This document shows positions 1-9,916 of a stretch of DNA of 64,000 nucleotides, piece by piece. The notes under the pieces are model-generated. The model was not told the DNA's origin, did not search any database, and saw only the letters and a program-made list of their open reading frames with translations. A program made the translations under genes and the position numbers. The stretch lies in assembly GCF_010119225.1 (NCBI RefSeq), contig NZ_WNKF01000013.1, forward strand, positions 79,498 through 143,497, given 5' to 3'. The number at the start of each line of letters is the position of its first letter. Positions within the stretch are counted from its first letter, which is position 1. This DNA comes from Cyclobacterium roseum. Its GTDB lineage: Bacteria; Bacteroidota; Bacteroidia; Cytophagales; Cyclobacteriaceae.

Positions 1-2
1 AG

Positions 3-530
3 CATTTCAGCATGGGATCCTTTAGAGGCCTGAAAAGAGATATCTGGGAAGGAGGCCATCGTGTACCGTTTATAATAAAATGGCCCGGGCACATACAGGG
101 TGGAGGGATATCCGATAAGCTGGTTTCCCAAATAGACATCATGGCAACCCTTGGTGCCTTGACCGGCATTAAACTTCAGGATGGTGTTGCTCCGGATAGT
201 TATCATTTCCTTCCTTTCCTAAGTCAAAATTCGGATAGCGTATCTCAAAGAGCGGTTTTGATCCATAATACAATGGAAAATAGATGGGCGGTTCGTGAAG
301 GAGATTGGTTATATATCAATGACAGTACGGGCCAACATTCGATGATGCCGGAATCCTTTTCTAAACTCAGGGGATACGTTACCGACACCACGCCGGGCTT
401 GCTTTTTAACCTTGCTATCGATCCCGGGCAGCGCAATAATAAGTATGAGTTGCAACCCGAATTGGTAGCAAAAATGGACAAGTTGATTTCGGAAAACAAG
501 GCCAAAGGGTATCTGATAAAAGATGAATAA
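3..530 (+). CDS. Sulfatase, C-terminal part (5' end outside window)
   Basis: This is the C-terminal third of an arylsulfatase-type enzyme, which would remove sulfate esters from glycans in the periplasm or outside the cell. The frame is open to the window edge: the codons before the first ATG at 12 read His-Phe-Ser and run into [19 protein letters not shown], a conserved internal motif of S1 sulfatases, so the ATG at 12 is internal. The motif is matched in the full-length sulfatase at 34714 ([20 protein letters not shown]). The Cys/Ser nucleophile and the N-terminal metal site lie outside the window. The C-terminus has the usual '[13 protein letters not shown]' turn. The DUF1080 gene follows after about 48 bp on the same strand, which suggests an operon. 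The family is clear; the substrate is unknown. Confidence 0.9.
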   Translation, partial: HFSMGSFRGLKRDIWEGGHRVPFIIKWPGHIQGGGISDKLVSQIDIMATLGALTGIKLQDGVAPDSYHFLPFLSQNSDSVSQRAVLIHNTMENRWAVREGDWLYINDSTGQHSMMPESFSKLRGYVTDTTPGLLFNLAIDPGQRNNKYELQPELVAKMDKLISENKAKGYLIKDE

Positions 531-578
531 GGTCTGGTAAATGAGAAATACGAACAAACTACTTAAGAAATATTGTAT

Positions 579-2426
579 ATGATCTTTAGCATAAAATTTA
601 GAAAACTCCTTTTGCCCTTGTGCTTTGTTTTTTGGGGTAGCCTTTCTGCGCAAGAGGTGATTGTTATTGATGATTGGAACCAATTTGGCGACATCCCTAA
701 AACATGGGAATTGGTAGGAGGGGTGACGACCGATTGGGAGCAGGATTCGTTTTTGTCAACAAATCCGGGAACGGGCATTCTGGTGAATCCACCAAAGTCA
801 AAAAACGGCCCGCATTTGATTTCAGGATTTGAACATGGAGACATGGAATTGGAACTGGAGTTTATGGTTCCCAAAGGGTCCAATTCCGGAATTTACCTGC
901 AAGGGCGCTATGAAATTCAGATTTTGGATAGTTGGGGTAAAATCAATCCCAATTCCGGAGATGCAGGAGGGATTTACCAGCGCTGGGATGAAGAGAAAAA
1001 ACAGGGCTTTGAAGGAAAGCCGCCCCGGACCAATGCGAGCAAGGCACCTGGCTTGTGGCAAAAGGTAAAAATCGATTTTGAAGCGCCAAGGTTTGATGCG
1101 GCGGGCAAAAAAGTGAAGAACGCGAAATTTAATCAGGTGTATTTGAACGGTGTATTGGTCCATGAAAACGTGGAGGTGACCGGACCGACCAGATCTGCTT
1201 TGTTTGAAGACGAAAAACCGCTTGGCCCGCTTATGATTCAAGGGGACCATGGTCCGGTAGCGATCAGAAATATAAAGTACAAACCCTACGGAGATCCGAT
1301 TCCTGAAATATCGGACTTGAAATTTGCCTATCATGAAGGAAAGTTCCAGTCAAATGAGGAGTTCATGGCGAATACCCCAAACGAAAGCGGGCAACTCAAC
1401 AAAATAACCTGGGACCTGGGCCATGGGGTGCTTGATTTTGCATATGTGTATTCCGGGAATTTAGAAATTCCGAAATCGGGGGATTATACCTTTTCCCTGA
1501 CTGCTTTCGGTAAGACCAGCCTTTATTTGGATGGTGAAAATGTTTTGGACGATCAAATCCAATTCCCGAATAATCCTCCCAGGAGCAGCACCTTACCACT
1601 AGAGAAAGGTACGATCCCTTTTCAGTTGGTGTTTTACAAAAATAATTATCCGGGCAGAAGTCCACAACTCGGCGTTTATATAGAAGGTCCGGGGATCAAA
1701 AAAAGCCCTTTACACGATCCGAATTCTTACAAAGAATCCGCTATCCAGAAACCGATTTATTTAGAACCGTTGCAGAAACCCATGATTACCCGCGGGTTTT
1801 TCCAGCATAAAGACGAGAAAAAGACGCATACGGTAGCGGTAGGAGAACCATCGGGTTCAAACTTTGTCTATGATCTTCAACAAGGAGCGATTTTGAGCGT
1901 TTGGAGGGGAGGCTACCTGGACACCTCACCCATGTGGAGACAAAGGGGGACCTCGCAGTTGATGCTGCCCACAGGAGCGGTCGTCGAATTGGCAGACGGC
2001 CCCTTCCTGGCCAAATTAGAAAACAAGAATAGCCCCTGGCCGGATTCTCTCAGTAGTGATCTGATTCAAATTCAGGGATACACCTTAGATCGGGACAGAC
2101 GGCCTACTTTTAACTATGCCCTTGAGCAAATTGCTGTTGAAGACTTCTTTGAACCGGAAAGGGGTGGAAAATTTTTAACCCGGACCATTCGCTATACGAA
2201 TCCTCAAAAAACGCCGGATGTCTGGGCCCGGATTATCGCTGCGGATAAAATAGCGGATCTTGGCGAGGGAATTTACCTGGTTAACGAAGGTGAATACTAC
2301 GTAAAAACAGCTGCACCCATGTTGGAGGGTTCCTTGTTACGAAATACGGCTAAGGGTCAGGAATTGTTATTTCCGCTTAACTCAACAGAAGAAAACGGAC
2401 AAATGAAATACAGTATTATTTTCTGA
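579..2426 (+). CDS. Secreted DUF1080 (3-keto-disaccharide hydrolase) + PA14-like protein
   Basis: An exported protein of about 615 residues. I chose the ATG at 579 over an in-frame TTG at 573 because it gives a compact signal peptide (MIFSIKFRKLL... ending SLSAQ). Residues about 45-235 match the 3-keto-disaccharide hydrolase family (DUF1080, concanavalin-like fold), with motifs such as GSNSGIYLQGRYEIQILDSWG and GGIYQRW. Residues about 240-380 look like a PA14 carbohydrate-binding domain (YSGNLEIPKSGDYTFSL, then LYLDGENVLDD). The last ~200 residues resemble the region found in DUF6797-type exported proteins, but I am less sure of that. Members of the hydrolase family cleave glycosides already oxidised at C3. 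The gene sits between a sulfatase and a cupredoxin propeller protein, so a role in oxidative glycan breakdown is inferred. Confidence 0.88.
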   Translation: MIFSIKFRKLLLPLCFVFWGSLSAQEVIVIDDWNQFGDIPKTWELVGGVTTDWEQDSFLSTNPGTGILVNPPKSKNGPHLISGFEHGDMELELEFMVPKGSNSGIYLQGRYEIQILDSWGKINPNSGDAGGIYQRWDEEKKQGFEGKPPRTNASKAPGLWQKVKIDFEAPRFDAAGKKVKNAKFNQVYLNGVLVHENVEVTGPTRSALFEDEKPLGPLMIQGDHGPVAIRNIKYKPYGDPIPEISDLKFAYHEGKFQSNEEFMANTPNESGQLNKITWDLGHGVLDFAYVYSGNLEIPKSGDYTFSLTAFGKTSLYLDGENVLDDQIQFPNNPPRSSTLPLEKGTIPFQLVFYKNNYPGRSPQLGVYIEGPGIKKSPLHDPNSYKESAIQKPIYLEPLQKPMITRGFFQHKDEKKTHTVAVGEPSGSNFVYDLQQGAILSVWRGGYLDTSPMWRQRGTSQLMLPTGAVVELADGPFLAKLENKNSPWPDSLSSDLIQIQGYTLDRDRRPTFNYALEQIAVEDFFEPERGGKFLTRTIRYTNPQKTPDVWARIIAADKIADLGEGIYLVNEGEYYVKTAAPMLEGSLLRNTAKGQELLFPLNSTEENGQMKYSIIF

Positions 2427-2471
2427 TGGGTTTCGGATATTTAAAAAAAGAATTTATTGAAAAATAAGCAT

Positions 2472-4586
2472 ATGAAATTAGATGATAATGGATTGTTGAT
2501 CAGGAACGCTAGCTTAAATTTTTTACTCCAAAAATCGCATTCCAATCGGTTTTTGGGATGCTTATTAGCTGGGTTTTCCTTATTTATTTCGGTTTCGTTG
2601 CCTGCCCAACAGGCAGCGGACCCGGAGGATTTGATTGCCCAGGAAGAAGACTACTATTCGATAGTGGATATCCCTATTCCTGATGGTATTGAACTTGAGG
2701 TGGGTGGCCTGGCCGTTATTCCAGATGGTAGTTTGGGGGTAGCCACGCGAAGAGGGGAGGTCTGGCTAATCGAAAACCCCTATATGACCGGTTCGCGGAT
2801 TCCCCGGTTCAGCCGGTTTGCATCTGGTTTACACGAACCGCTAGGACTTGCCTACCACGAGGGAAGTCTGTATACCAGCCAACGGTCCGAGCTGACCAGA
2901 TTAACAGATAAAACCGGAAACCGGGAGGCGGATGCTTACGAGACGGTCGTTTCCTGGCCCCTTTCGGGAAACTACCACGAGTATTCCTATGGACCCCTAT
3001 TCACTCCGGAGGGGGATATGCTGATCACCTTGAATTTAGGTTGGATAGGCCATGGGGCCAGCCTGGCAAAATGGCGCGGCTGGATGATGAACGTTGCTCC
3101 GGATGGTGAAATGATTCCGGTGGCGTCCGGGATGAGATCTCCTGCCGGCTTTGGCTACAATGCAGAAGGGGATGTTTTTTACACGGAAAACCAAGGGGAC
3201 TGGGTGGGTTCCGGCCGCATTACCCACGTAGAGAAAGGTGATTTTGTGGGGAATCCGGAAGGCCTGGTTTGGAGTCATCTGGAAGAATCCCCCGTTAAAT
3301 TGAAGCCCGAAGATATACCCGATACGGGACAACCCATGTCCAAGGTAGCCGCCGACATTCCCGGATTCAAGACCCCAGCCGTCTGGCTTCCTCATGGGCT
3401 TATGGGGATTTCCACCTCCGCTATTCTTACCGATCAATCCGGTGGAGCATTTGGGCCCTTTACAGACCAACTCTTTGTGGGAGATCAGGGGCATAGCAAG
3501 ATCGTAAGGGTCTACCTGGAAAAAGTAAACGGTGTCTACCAGGGAGTGGCTTTCCCCTTTAGAGAAGGTTTTTCTTCCGGTATCCTGCGAATGGTATGGG
3601 GCAAGGATGCTTCCTTATTTGTGGGCATGACGAGCAGAGGCTGGGGATCCACGGGCAAGGATCCGTTTGGATTGCAACGACTGGTTTGGACAGGTAAAGT
3701 ACCTTTTGAAATCAAAACCGTAAAAGCCAAACCTGATGGATTTGAATTGGAATTCACCCTTCCTGTTAAGGAATCGGTGGCCAAAAATCCGGACTCCTAT
3801 CAACTATCCAGTTTTAACTACAAGTACCACCATAATTACGGGAGCCCTGTCATCGAGTTGGAAGACCTTGACGTCAGAGCGGCGATTGTTGCTGAGGACG
3901 GGTTGTCTGTGAGATTGGTGGTAGATGACCTGAAGAAAGGATATATTCACGAAATTAACGCTTCGGGGATCAAATCTGAAACGGGTATGGATTTATTGCA
4001 TGCCGCTGGATATTATACGCTTAATGAAATTCCGGCCGGTGAAAAAGTAAAGCTTTCGGTAGTAGATAATTCACCTGTCAACTCCCATCAAGGCCACCAA
4101 AATAGCGATGGAAGTACATCCAAAAAAGAGGTAAGCGCAGCTACTTCAGCGGCAGCAAGGACGAAAAATTCTCCGAAAAGAATGACAGAAATGCCTGAAT
4201 CCTGGTCGGACGGGCCGGACCAAACCATTGTGGTGGGCACAAAACCCGGCTTGAAATACGATCTGGATAATTTTGAAGTAAAGGCAGGGAGCAAGGTAAA
4301 GGTCACCTTTAATAATAATGACGATATGATGCACAACCTGGTGATCGTACAGCCAAATACCGCCATCGAAGTAGGAGAGATGGCCTTAGAGATGGGATTG
4401 AAAGGCTCCCAAAACGACTATATCCCCGATTCTGATAAGGTACTCTACCATACCAACATTCTTTCCCCGGAAACTTCTGAAACCATCTATTTTGAAGCGC
4501 CGGCTGTTCCTGGAGAGTATACCTATGTATGCACGTTTCCAGGGCATGCGTATGTGATGCAAGGGATTATGAAGGTGGTAAAATAA
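2472..4586 (+). CDS. Exported beta-propeller (sorbosone-dehydrogenase-like) fused to azurin-like cupredoxin
   Basis: A protein of about 704 residues. ATG 2472 is preferred to TTG 2457; a hydrophobic export segment (about residues 25-45) ends at SLPAQQ. Residues about 55-470 form a glucose/sorbosone-dehydrogenase-like six-bladed propeller (GLHEPLGLAYHEG, NREADAYE, PAGFGYNAEGDVFYTENQGD). A linker region follows. The last ~120 residues are a type I copper domain with all four ligands visible: His in DMMHNLV, then Cys, His and Met in YVCTFPGHAYVMQG. It could pass electrons from a sugar oxidation to a periplasmic carrier. The propeller is paralogous to that of the cytochrome c protein at 36339 (compare READAYE with READFYE), which links the two loci. 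The donor substrate is unknown. Confidence 0.87.
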   Translation: MKLDDNGLLIRNASLNFLLQKSHSNRFLGCLLAGFSLFISVSLPAQQAADPEDLIAQEEDYYSIVDIPIPDGIELEVGGLAVIPDGSLGVATRRGEVWLIENPYMTGSRIPRFSRFASGLHEPLGLAYHEGSLYTSQRSELTRLTDKTGNREADAYETVVSWPLSGNYHEYSYGPLFTPEGDMLITLNLGWIGHGASLAKWRGWMMNVAPDGEMIPVASGMRSPAGFGYNAEGDVFYTENQGDWVGSGRITHVEKGDFVGNPEGLVWSHLEESPVKLKPEDIPDTGQPMSKVAADIPGFKTPAVWLPHGLMGISTSAILTDQSGGAFGPFTDQLFVGDQGHSKIVRVYLEKVNGVYQGVAFPFREGFSSGILRMVWGKDASLFVGMTSRGWGSTGKDPFGLQRLVWTGKVPFEIKTVKAKPDGFELEFTLPVKESVAKNPDSYQLSSFNYKYHHNYGSPVIELEDLDVRAAIVAEDGLSVRLVVDDLKKGYIHEINASGIKSETGMDLLHAAGYYTLNEIPAGEKVKLSVVDNSPVNSHQGHQNSDGSTSKKEVSAATSAAARTKNSPKRMTEMPESWSDGPDQTIVVGTKPGLKYDLDNFEVKAGSKVKVTFNNNDDMMHNLVIVQPNTAIEVGEMALEMGLKGSQNDYIPDSDKVLYHTNILSPETSETIYFEAPAVPGEYTYVCTFPGHAYVMQGIMKVVK

Positions 4587-4861
4587 GGGAAAATAGTAGG
4601 CGAATCGTAAGTTCTTTCCGCCAGTAATTACGCCGCTAACCCATACAAAAGATTAGTTCTCCCTTGACCCATTTTGCCAATGGCTTGATGGCTGAACGAG
4701 GAACTTTTTACCTTTTATCAAGAAACGAGTTTTTGGGATTTAGAGGACAATCCATGGCGTTTTGGGAAACTTCTTAGACATCAAGAAGCTTTAAGAGGAC
4801 GAAGCGCCGAAAATTCCTTGTGCTTACATCCCCAATAAATTCCCGGGCCAGCATCAGCAAA
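4587..4861. other. Intergenic, no gene recognised
   Basis: This is the space between the convergent propeller/cupredoxin gene and the T9SS adhesin gene. I see no recognisable coding sequence or RNA gene before the hairpin at 4862. Confidence 0.5.
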
Positions 4862-4889
4862 AAAGCGCTGGGCTATTGCCCAGCGCTTT
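4862..4889 (-). terminator. Strong intrinsic terminator between convergent genes
   Basis: A perfect 12-bp inverted repeat, AAAGCGCTGGGC / GCCCAGCGCTTT, with a TATT loop. On the minus strand it is followed by a T run, so it serves the 4924-9381 gene. The AT-rich plus-strand side may let it work for the upstream + operon as well. Confidence 0.85.
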
Positions 4890-4923
4890 GACGATTTATT
4901 ATTTTAGGATAGGGGCTGTTTTA

Positions 4924-7900
4924 TCAATAGATAAATACCTTTTTTGTCAGGATTTTATTACTGTCAATCACTTGAATCAGATACAATCCGGAGCCAAAAC
5001 TACCAAAGTTAAAGCCTGGCGTATTTGCGATTTGACTTCCATGAATTAACCGACCATTGCCTTCATAAATCATTACCCTCGCATTTTCCTTTAAGAAGGA
5101 TGGGTATAGAATATTCACAAAATCCTGGGATGGCTGAGGATAAACTTTCAGATCTTCTAACTGATCTATGCGGCCTGCCCCATTTTCAGCGGCTTCGGAC
5201 TCACGCTGGTTTACATTTAGAGTGTTCAGTCTTAAATTATCTCCGTGGTTAAACCCGGCTTTAAAGTTTATCGTCAGCATTTCCCCCTTCATGTTGTCGC
5301 CACCATAGGGAGTGACCACCAACTGATATTCTCCTTCTGGTAGGTATTTTCCACTGTAATTGCCAGCAGGATAGTCACCGAATAGGGCATAGGGCAAAAC
5401 CCTTTCCGTGGAGGAATGGCTAATCGGTCCGGTGAGATGGAATGTCATTGACGAAATTCCGTTTCCTTTACCATCCGCGCGAATATTCAACCTGACATTT
5501 TTAAATTGATTCAAATCGATATAGGACCCTTCTGTTAGCGGCATGATGTCTTTATCTGTATCGGCATCCACCAGCGTCAGTTCACCAACTTTAATGTTTC
5601 GAATCACTTCAAAATGGATCGTCACCTCTTCCCCGCCAATACCAGTGTTTGTACTGGATGTAGTTGGAAAAGCGGTAACAGACAGGGTATACATTCCCTC
5701 AGGTAGGTCTTTTCCGAGATAGTCTCCACCATTATCTCCGAAAATTGCGAACGGAGCTAGTTTCTCAAATCTTGCAAAGGTTACAGGACCATCAATGCTC
5801 ATTTCCAGTCCACCTTCCTGACCATCCGGAACAGATGCTCTAATGTTGAACTTTTTACCATAGAAGCTGGAAAGGTCCACCACGTCACCGTCTTTTATTT
5901 CGGTAATATCGGAATGGTCGGTGGCATTGACCAAGGTGAATTTTTCCACCGTTCCATCAAATAGTACTTCAAAATCGACGGCCTGCTCGCTTCCCTGATT
6001 TCCTGAAAGGTTTTTCATTTCATAAGGGGTTGCACTGAAGCGGAACGAACCAGGTGCTATCGTTTTGCCCAAATAATCCCCATTGGTATCTCCAAACAGG
6101 GCATAGGGGACGACATTTTCTGTTCTGCCACTAGTGCTGACAGGACAATCTGGGCATTGTGTTAAGGATTCCATTTCCAATTTCACGCTTCCCACTTTTT
6201 CCGGGTCAGTCATTACCATGAAGTTGACCGATTTGTCTTTTACAAGCGAGTAGGGAATAATATCCCCGTCTTTGATCTCACGGATAATCGTATTGGTCAG
6301 GGCATCCACTAGCCAGAAACTTTCAATTTTCAATTCTTGGTTCTCGGAAACGATGCTAATGGTGGCATTTTCTTCTTCGCCACCCTCAAAATAGGCGGTT
6401 ATAGCTAATGTAGCCTCCTGCTCAAGGGTTTGGCAAAATTCTACCCGACCATTTTCATCCGTAATAGCTTTTCCATAAAATACCCCATTGACATCAAAGG
6501 ATACTTCTACGCCTGCTAATGGAATCCCAAATTGATCCAAAATGGTGGCCGCCAGACAAACCTTCTCTCCAATCATGCCCTCCACCTCGTTGTCGACAAA
6601 AGTAATAATGGTTGGTACGGGGGTTTGGTCAAGGACCGAAATGGTAGCGGTAACGGTATTGTCGCTTGAATAGTAGAAACTGTATTCAAATTCACCAAGA
6701 TCCTCCAGGAGGTTGCAATAGGTCAGCATCCCTTGCTCATCTGTTATTACGGAACCGGAAGGTTCTCCATTTTTGGTAACAAAAACTTCAATTGCTCCTA
6801 GTGGATTGTCGAATTGATCCAAAACCTGCACTTCCATGCACACTTCCTCACCGGGAATTATTATTTTACTGGTAGGATTAACCGAAATCGTAGTAGGTAT
6901 GAGTAATACCTGAGTTACATTTATAGTACCTACAGCAGGGACCCCGCCTTCATAAGTAGCAGAAAACGCCAGTTCGCCCAGGGTGTCTGTAATCAAACAA
7001 TACTCGACGATTCCTTCATCATTACTGGTCAGCGTAGCGACAATAGCTCCATTCAGTGTTATGAAAACTTCTGTGTTGGGTAATGGATCTCCGTTTTGAT
7101 CCAAGACCAGGGCTTGAACGCAAGCCTCACTTCCCAAAGTCACTTCGGTTATCAAATCGGTAAACGAAATGGAACTGGCAATCAGCACTCCACCGCCACC
7201 ATTGCCGCCGTTACCGCCGCCTCCGGAAACTACCACATTAACGCTGGTGATCGCAGGGGTACCTCCTATATAGTTAGCAGAGAATTCAATAACTTCCCCG
7301 TCTTCGCCCTCAGCCGTTTTGCAAAATTCGGCAACTCCGTTTTCATCGGTTATCTCAGAACCGGCGGGTTCTCCGTTGATCTCCAACTGGACTTCCACAC
7401 CTTCCATCACCTCGCCATACTGGTCTCGGATAGTGGCGGTAACGCAGATTTGTTGCCCTGCATTCACTTCATTTGCCGAGGGCGTTAAGCCGACTGATGA
7501 GGGTATCGGTGCCGGGATTGCAACGGAAACAATCGTTTCTGCTTTCTCTCCTCCATCAAAGTAGCTGCTAAATTCCAGGTCCCCGCCGTCTTCAGGTTCG
7601 AAACAGTAGAAAATTTTCCCCTCTTCATCCGACTGGGCATTGTACAATACCGTATTCATGTATTCAATAAATAATTCTTCGCCTTCAATCGGGTTTCCGA
7701 ACTGATCCAATACTTGACTGGTTAGGCATAATTCCTCCCCTATGGTAATCGTTTCAGGCAAGGGGGTTAGCAGTACCGTTTCGGGTCTTGGAAATGAAGT
7801 AACGATCGTTGCCTCAGCAGTAGTAATACCAACGGAAGCGACAATTTTATCCGTTCCTTCGTTCACAGCATCCAGGCAAAAATTTGCAATACCCTCGTTA

Positions 7901-9381
7901 TTGGTTACTGCAAACCCCACTTTTCCATTAGGTCCCTGTACTTCAAAATCCACCCTGACTCCAAATATGGGAGCCCCATTGTCATCCGTGACGGTTGAAT
8001 TAAAACAATAGGTGGTTCCTTGTTGAATCTCCTGCTCCAAATCCAGATTTATGTTCCGAACTTGTTCAACCCGGGCTAAGGCCTGACCTCCAGGATAGCC
8101 GTACGAATCATAGCTTCCAAATCCATACATAAAAGATCCAAATGCCAGGTTTCCGGATAAATTGTGGGTACCCTCAGACACTTCGACTTGTGCCCCGGCG
8201 AAAGTTGATCCGGGTATATCTGTAAAAATAGATGCGGGTAATAAGGATCCATCCAATACTATCTGGCCTTTTTGAGAGATGGGAACCGCTAAATTGATAA
8301 AATGCTTATTAAAACCCGTGGCGGGCGTGCTGACCGTATAGCTGTTCTGAAATTGTTCAAAGGGTGGTATGAGCATCATAAAGGGGTCAGAAATGACATT
8401 GTCTGAGGTCTGCCCTTTGGAATACTGTGCCACCAAAATAGCCTGGTCAGAAACAATTCTTGAGTAAACGTCACTTGGAATATCTAATTCTTTAAACTCG
8501 CCTCCGTTTAATGAAAAATTCTCCGAATAACCATTTGTTCCGTTTACTGTCACGTTGGTCCCATCTTTTGTGGCGATGATTCTAAAAATATCTCCGGCCC
8601 TTCTGGAAGCCAGGGGAACGGTCACAAAACTTTCTCCCAATGAGTTAGCCGGAGGAATCTGTTCGATCAGATGGTCACAATAGGTGGTGTTCTGCGGAAC
8701 ATTACTGCAAGTGTGACCACTAAATACGGCCACGGGCTTATTTGATGAAACAATACTTCCGGTAAGATCCGAACCGACTATTCCTGCAGCCAACTGATAA
8801 GTTTCTCCCATTTGCAGGGTAAGCTGGTAGGGTACGCCAGCTTGCCTGTTATTAGTATTACTGGCAGGGGTGATCGTTACTACGGTATTATCCATCGTAG
8901 CCACCACTCCGATCACCGAAGATAAGGTATTACCGGATCCCCACGTAGTATAGGAGGCAATAATGTACTCATTACCCAAAATATCCGTGGGCAAGGCTAA
9001 AAAGGCATCCGTAGAGGCTCTACGTTGATTCAATCCATAGACGGTAATCTCATCTTCCGCAATAATGTGAATTCCCCGATTGTCAATGCCATCTGCCAGG
9101 ACGGCAATAAGCGAGCTGGGAATATCCACGGTGGTCACCACCCCCGGAGTCACCGAGAAGTTCAACACCGTTGAATTAGGAAGAATAACTTGTCCCGAAG
9201 TGGCCGTTTCTCCGGAGATAAAAAGATCCAGGTTAATGCCTAGATTATCAATATTTCGGTTAAACATTAACCAAAATTCCTTTCCCTTATTATCGGGAAT
9301 CTCGTTCTGAGAATACACCATCACGGTTGGCAGCATAATCAGCAGAAAAATGAAGCTTAAAATGTGGTAGGATTTCTTCAT
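4924..9381 (-). CDS. T9SS-secreted adhesin-like protein with IgGFc-binding-like domain and Ig-like repeats
   Basis: A cell-surface or secreted protein of 1485 residues. The frame extends to 9411, but MKKSYHILSF at 9381 gives the natural signal peptide and lies downstream of a promoter candidate. Residues about 30-435 resemble the IgGFc-binding N-terminal domain (KEFWLMFNRN). About 440-1000 hold six invasin/Big_1-like Ig repeats, each with VLDQFGxPL and TDExG motifs and a conserved Cys pair likely to form a disulfide. About 1005-1380 hold three repeats marked by 'PYALFGD ... GDYLGK'. The last ~70 residues (YPQPSQDFVNILYP to LTKKVFIY) are a type A T9SS sorting domain. The gene stands alone between its own promoter and terminator. 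Function is probably adhesion; the ligand is unknown. Confidence 0.88.
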   Translation of the reverse strand: MKKSYHILSFIFLLIMLPTVMVYSQNEIPDNKGKEFWLMFNRNIDNLGINLDLFISGETATSGQVILPNSTVLNFSVTPGVVTTVDIPSSLIAVLADGIDNRGIHIIAEDEITVYGLNQRRASTDAFLALPTDILGNEYIIASYTTWGSGNTLSSVIGVVATMDNTVVTITPASNTNNRQAGVPYQLTLQMGETYQLAAGIVGSDLTGSIVSSNKPVAVFSGHTCSNVPQNTTYCDHLIEQIPPANSLGESFVTVPLASRRAGDIFRIIATKDGTNVTVNGTNGYSENFSLNGGEFKELDIPSDVYSRIVSDQAILVAQYSKGQTSDNVISDPFMMLIPPFEQFQNSYTVSTPATGFNKHFINLAVPISQKGQIVLDGSLLPASIFTDIPGSTFAGAQVEVSEGTHNLSGNLAFGSFMYGFGSYDSYGYPGGQALARVEQVRNINLDLEQEIQQGTTYCFNSTVTDDNGAPIFGVRVDFEVQGPNGKVGFAVTNNEGIANFCLDAVNEGTDKIVASVGITTAEATIVTSFPRPETVLLTPLPETITIGEELCLTSQVLDQFGNPIEGEELFIEYMNTVLYNAQSDEEGKIFYCFEPEDGGDLEFSSYFDGGEKAETIVSVAIPAPIPSSVGLTPSANEVNAGQQICVTATIRDQYGEVMEGVEVQLEINGEPAGSEITDENGVAEFCKTAEGEDGEVIEFSANYIGGTPAITSVNVVVSGGGGNGGNGGGGVLIASSISFTDLITEVTLGSEACVQALVLDQNGDPLPNTEVFITLNGAIVATLTSNDEGIVEYCLITDTLGELAFSATYEGGVPAVGTINVTQVLLIPTTISVNPTSKIIIPGEEVCMEVQVLDQFDNPLGAIEVFVTKNGEPSGSVITDEQGMLTYCNLLEDLGEFEYSFYYSSDNTVTATISVLDQTPVPTIITFVDNEVEGMIGEKVCLAATILDQFGIPLAGVEVSFDVNGVFYGKAITDENGRVEFCQTLEQEATLAITAYFEGGEEENATISIVSENQELKIESFWLVDALTNTIIREIKDGDIIPYSLVKDKSVNFMVMTDPEKVGSVKLEMESLTQCPDCPVSTSGRTENVVPYALFGDTNGDYLGKTIAPGSFRFSATPYEMKNLSGNQGSEQAVDFEVLFDGTVEKFTLVNATDHSDITEIKDGDVVDLSSFYGKKFNIRASVPDGQEGGLEMSIDGPVTFARFEKLAPFAIFGDNGGDYLGKDLPEGMYTLSVTAFPTTSSTNTGIGGEEVTIHFEVIRNIKVGELTLVDADTDKDIMPLTEGSYIDLNQFKNVRLNIRADGKGNGISSMTFHLTGPISHSSTERVLPYALFGDYPAGNYSGKYLPEGEYQLVVTPYGGDNMKGEMLTINFKAGFNHGDNLRLNTLNVNQRESEAAENGAGRIDQLEDLKVYPQPSQDFVNILYPSFLKENARVMIYEGNGRLIHGSQIANTPGFNFGSFGSGLYLIQVIDSNKILTKKVFIY

Positions 9382-9410
9382 GACATACATGTTTATGGGT
9401 TTATTATACA

Positions 9411-9440
9411 TAAATATATATTTAAAAACCTAATAAACAA
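9411..9440 (-). promoter_or_regulatory. Candidate Bacteroidota promoter for the T9SS adhesin gene
   Basis: On the minus strand, TTG at 9440-9438 is followed after 19 nt by TATATTTA (9418-9411), close to the TTTG-N19-21-TAnnTTTG consensus with a mismatch in the last base. A start site just downstream would exclude the ATG at 9411 and favours translation from 9390 or 9381. Confidence 0.35.
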
Positions 9441-9916
9441 GGGGTTGTCTTTATATTTTTAAAAAAAAACATTTCGTTTTTATTTTAATATAAATCGTAA
9501 AATAGCCTCCAAATAAGTCACCAAACCCATCAAATGTTATCTAAATAAAAAATGAAAAAAAGCGATTTTCTATTACCAGATGAAGAAGTATTTCCGCTTA
9601 GATTTTTTGAAAGGGGATTAGTCCGATGATGATGACTGCAAAGCAGGAATCCAATAGTAGGGACACAAACCTCCCCCACCTAAACTGCTCCAGGTAGTGT
9701 AGTTGAATTTTTTATTCAGATAGTAGCACTTTCTTCAATAATTTTTTGCAGCATTTTTGATAAACTACAAACCGCAAACAGGAAAAGAACCAGGCCTGCA
9801 ATTATCGAACGTATAATGGCAACCATTGGATAAATGGAAAATAGGTAAAAGCTTGCTGGAGTGGTCTGGGTACATGTTATGCAAAAATAAAATTTTACAA
9901 ACCTGGCTCTTTGAAG
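9441..9916. other. AT-rich intergenic region
   Basis: AT-rich spacer between the adhesin promoter and the 3' end of the SulP gene. It contains no recognisable gene on either strand and no convincing hairpin for the SulP operon. Confidence 0.5.

Noticed and set aside
12..14. ATG at 12 as the start of a short 172-residue sulfatase-like protein
   Set aside because: The codons before it are in frame and continue the conserved sulfatase motif, so the gene simply starts outside the window.
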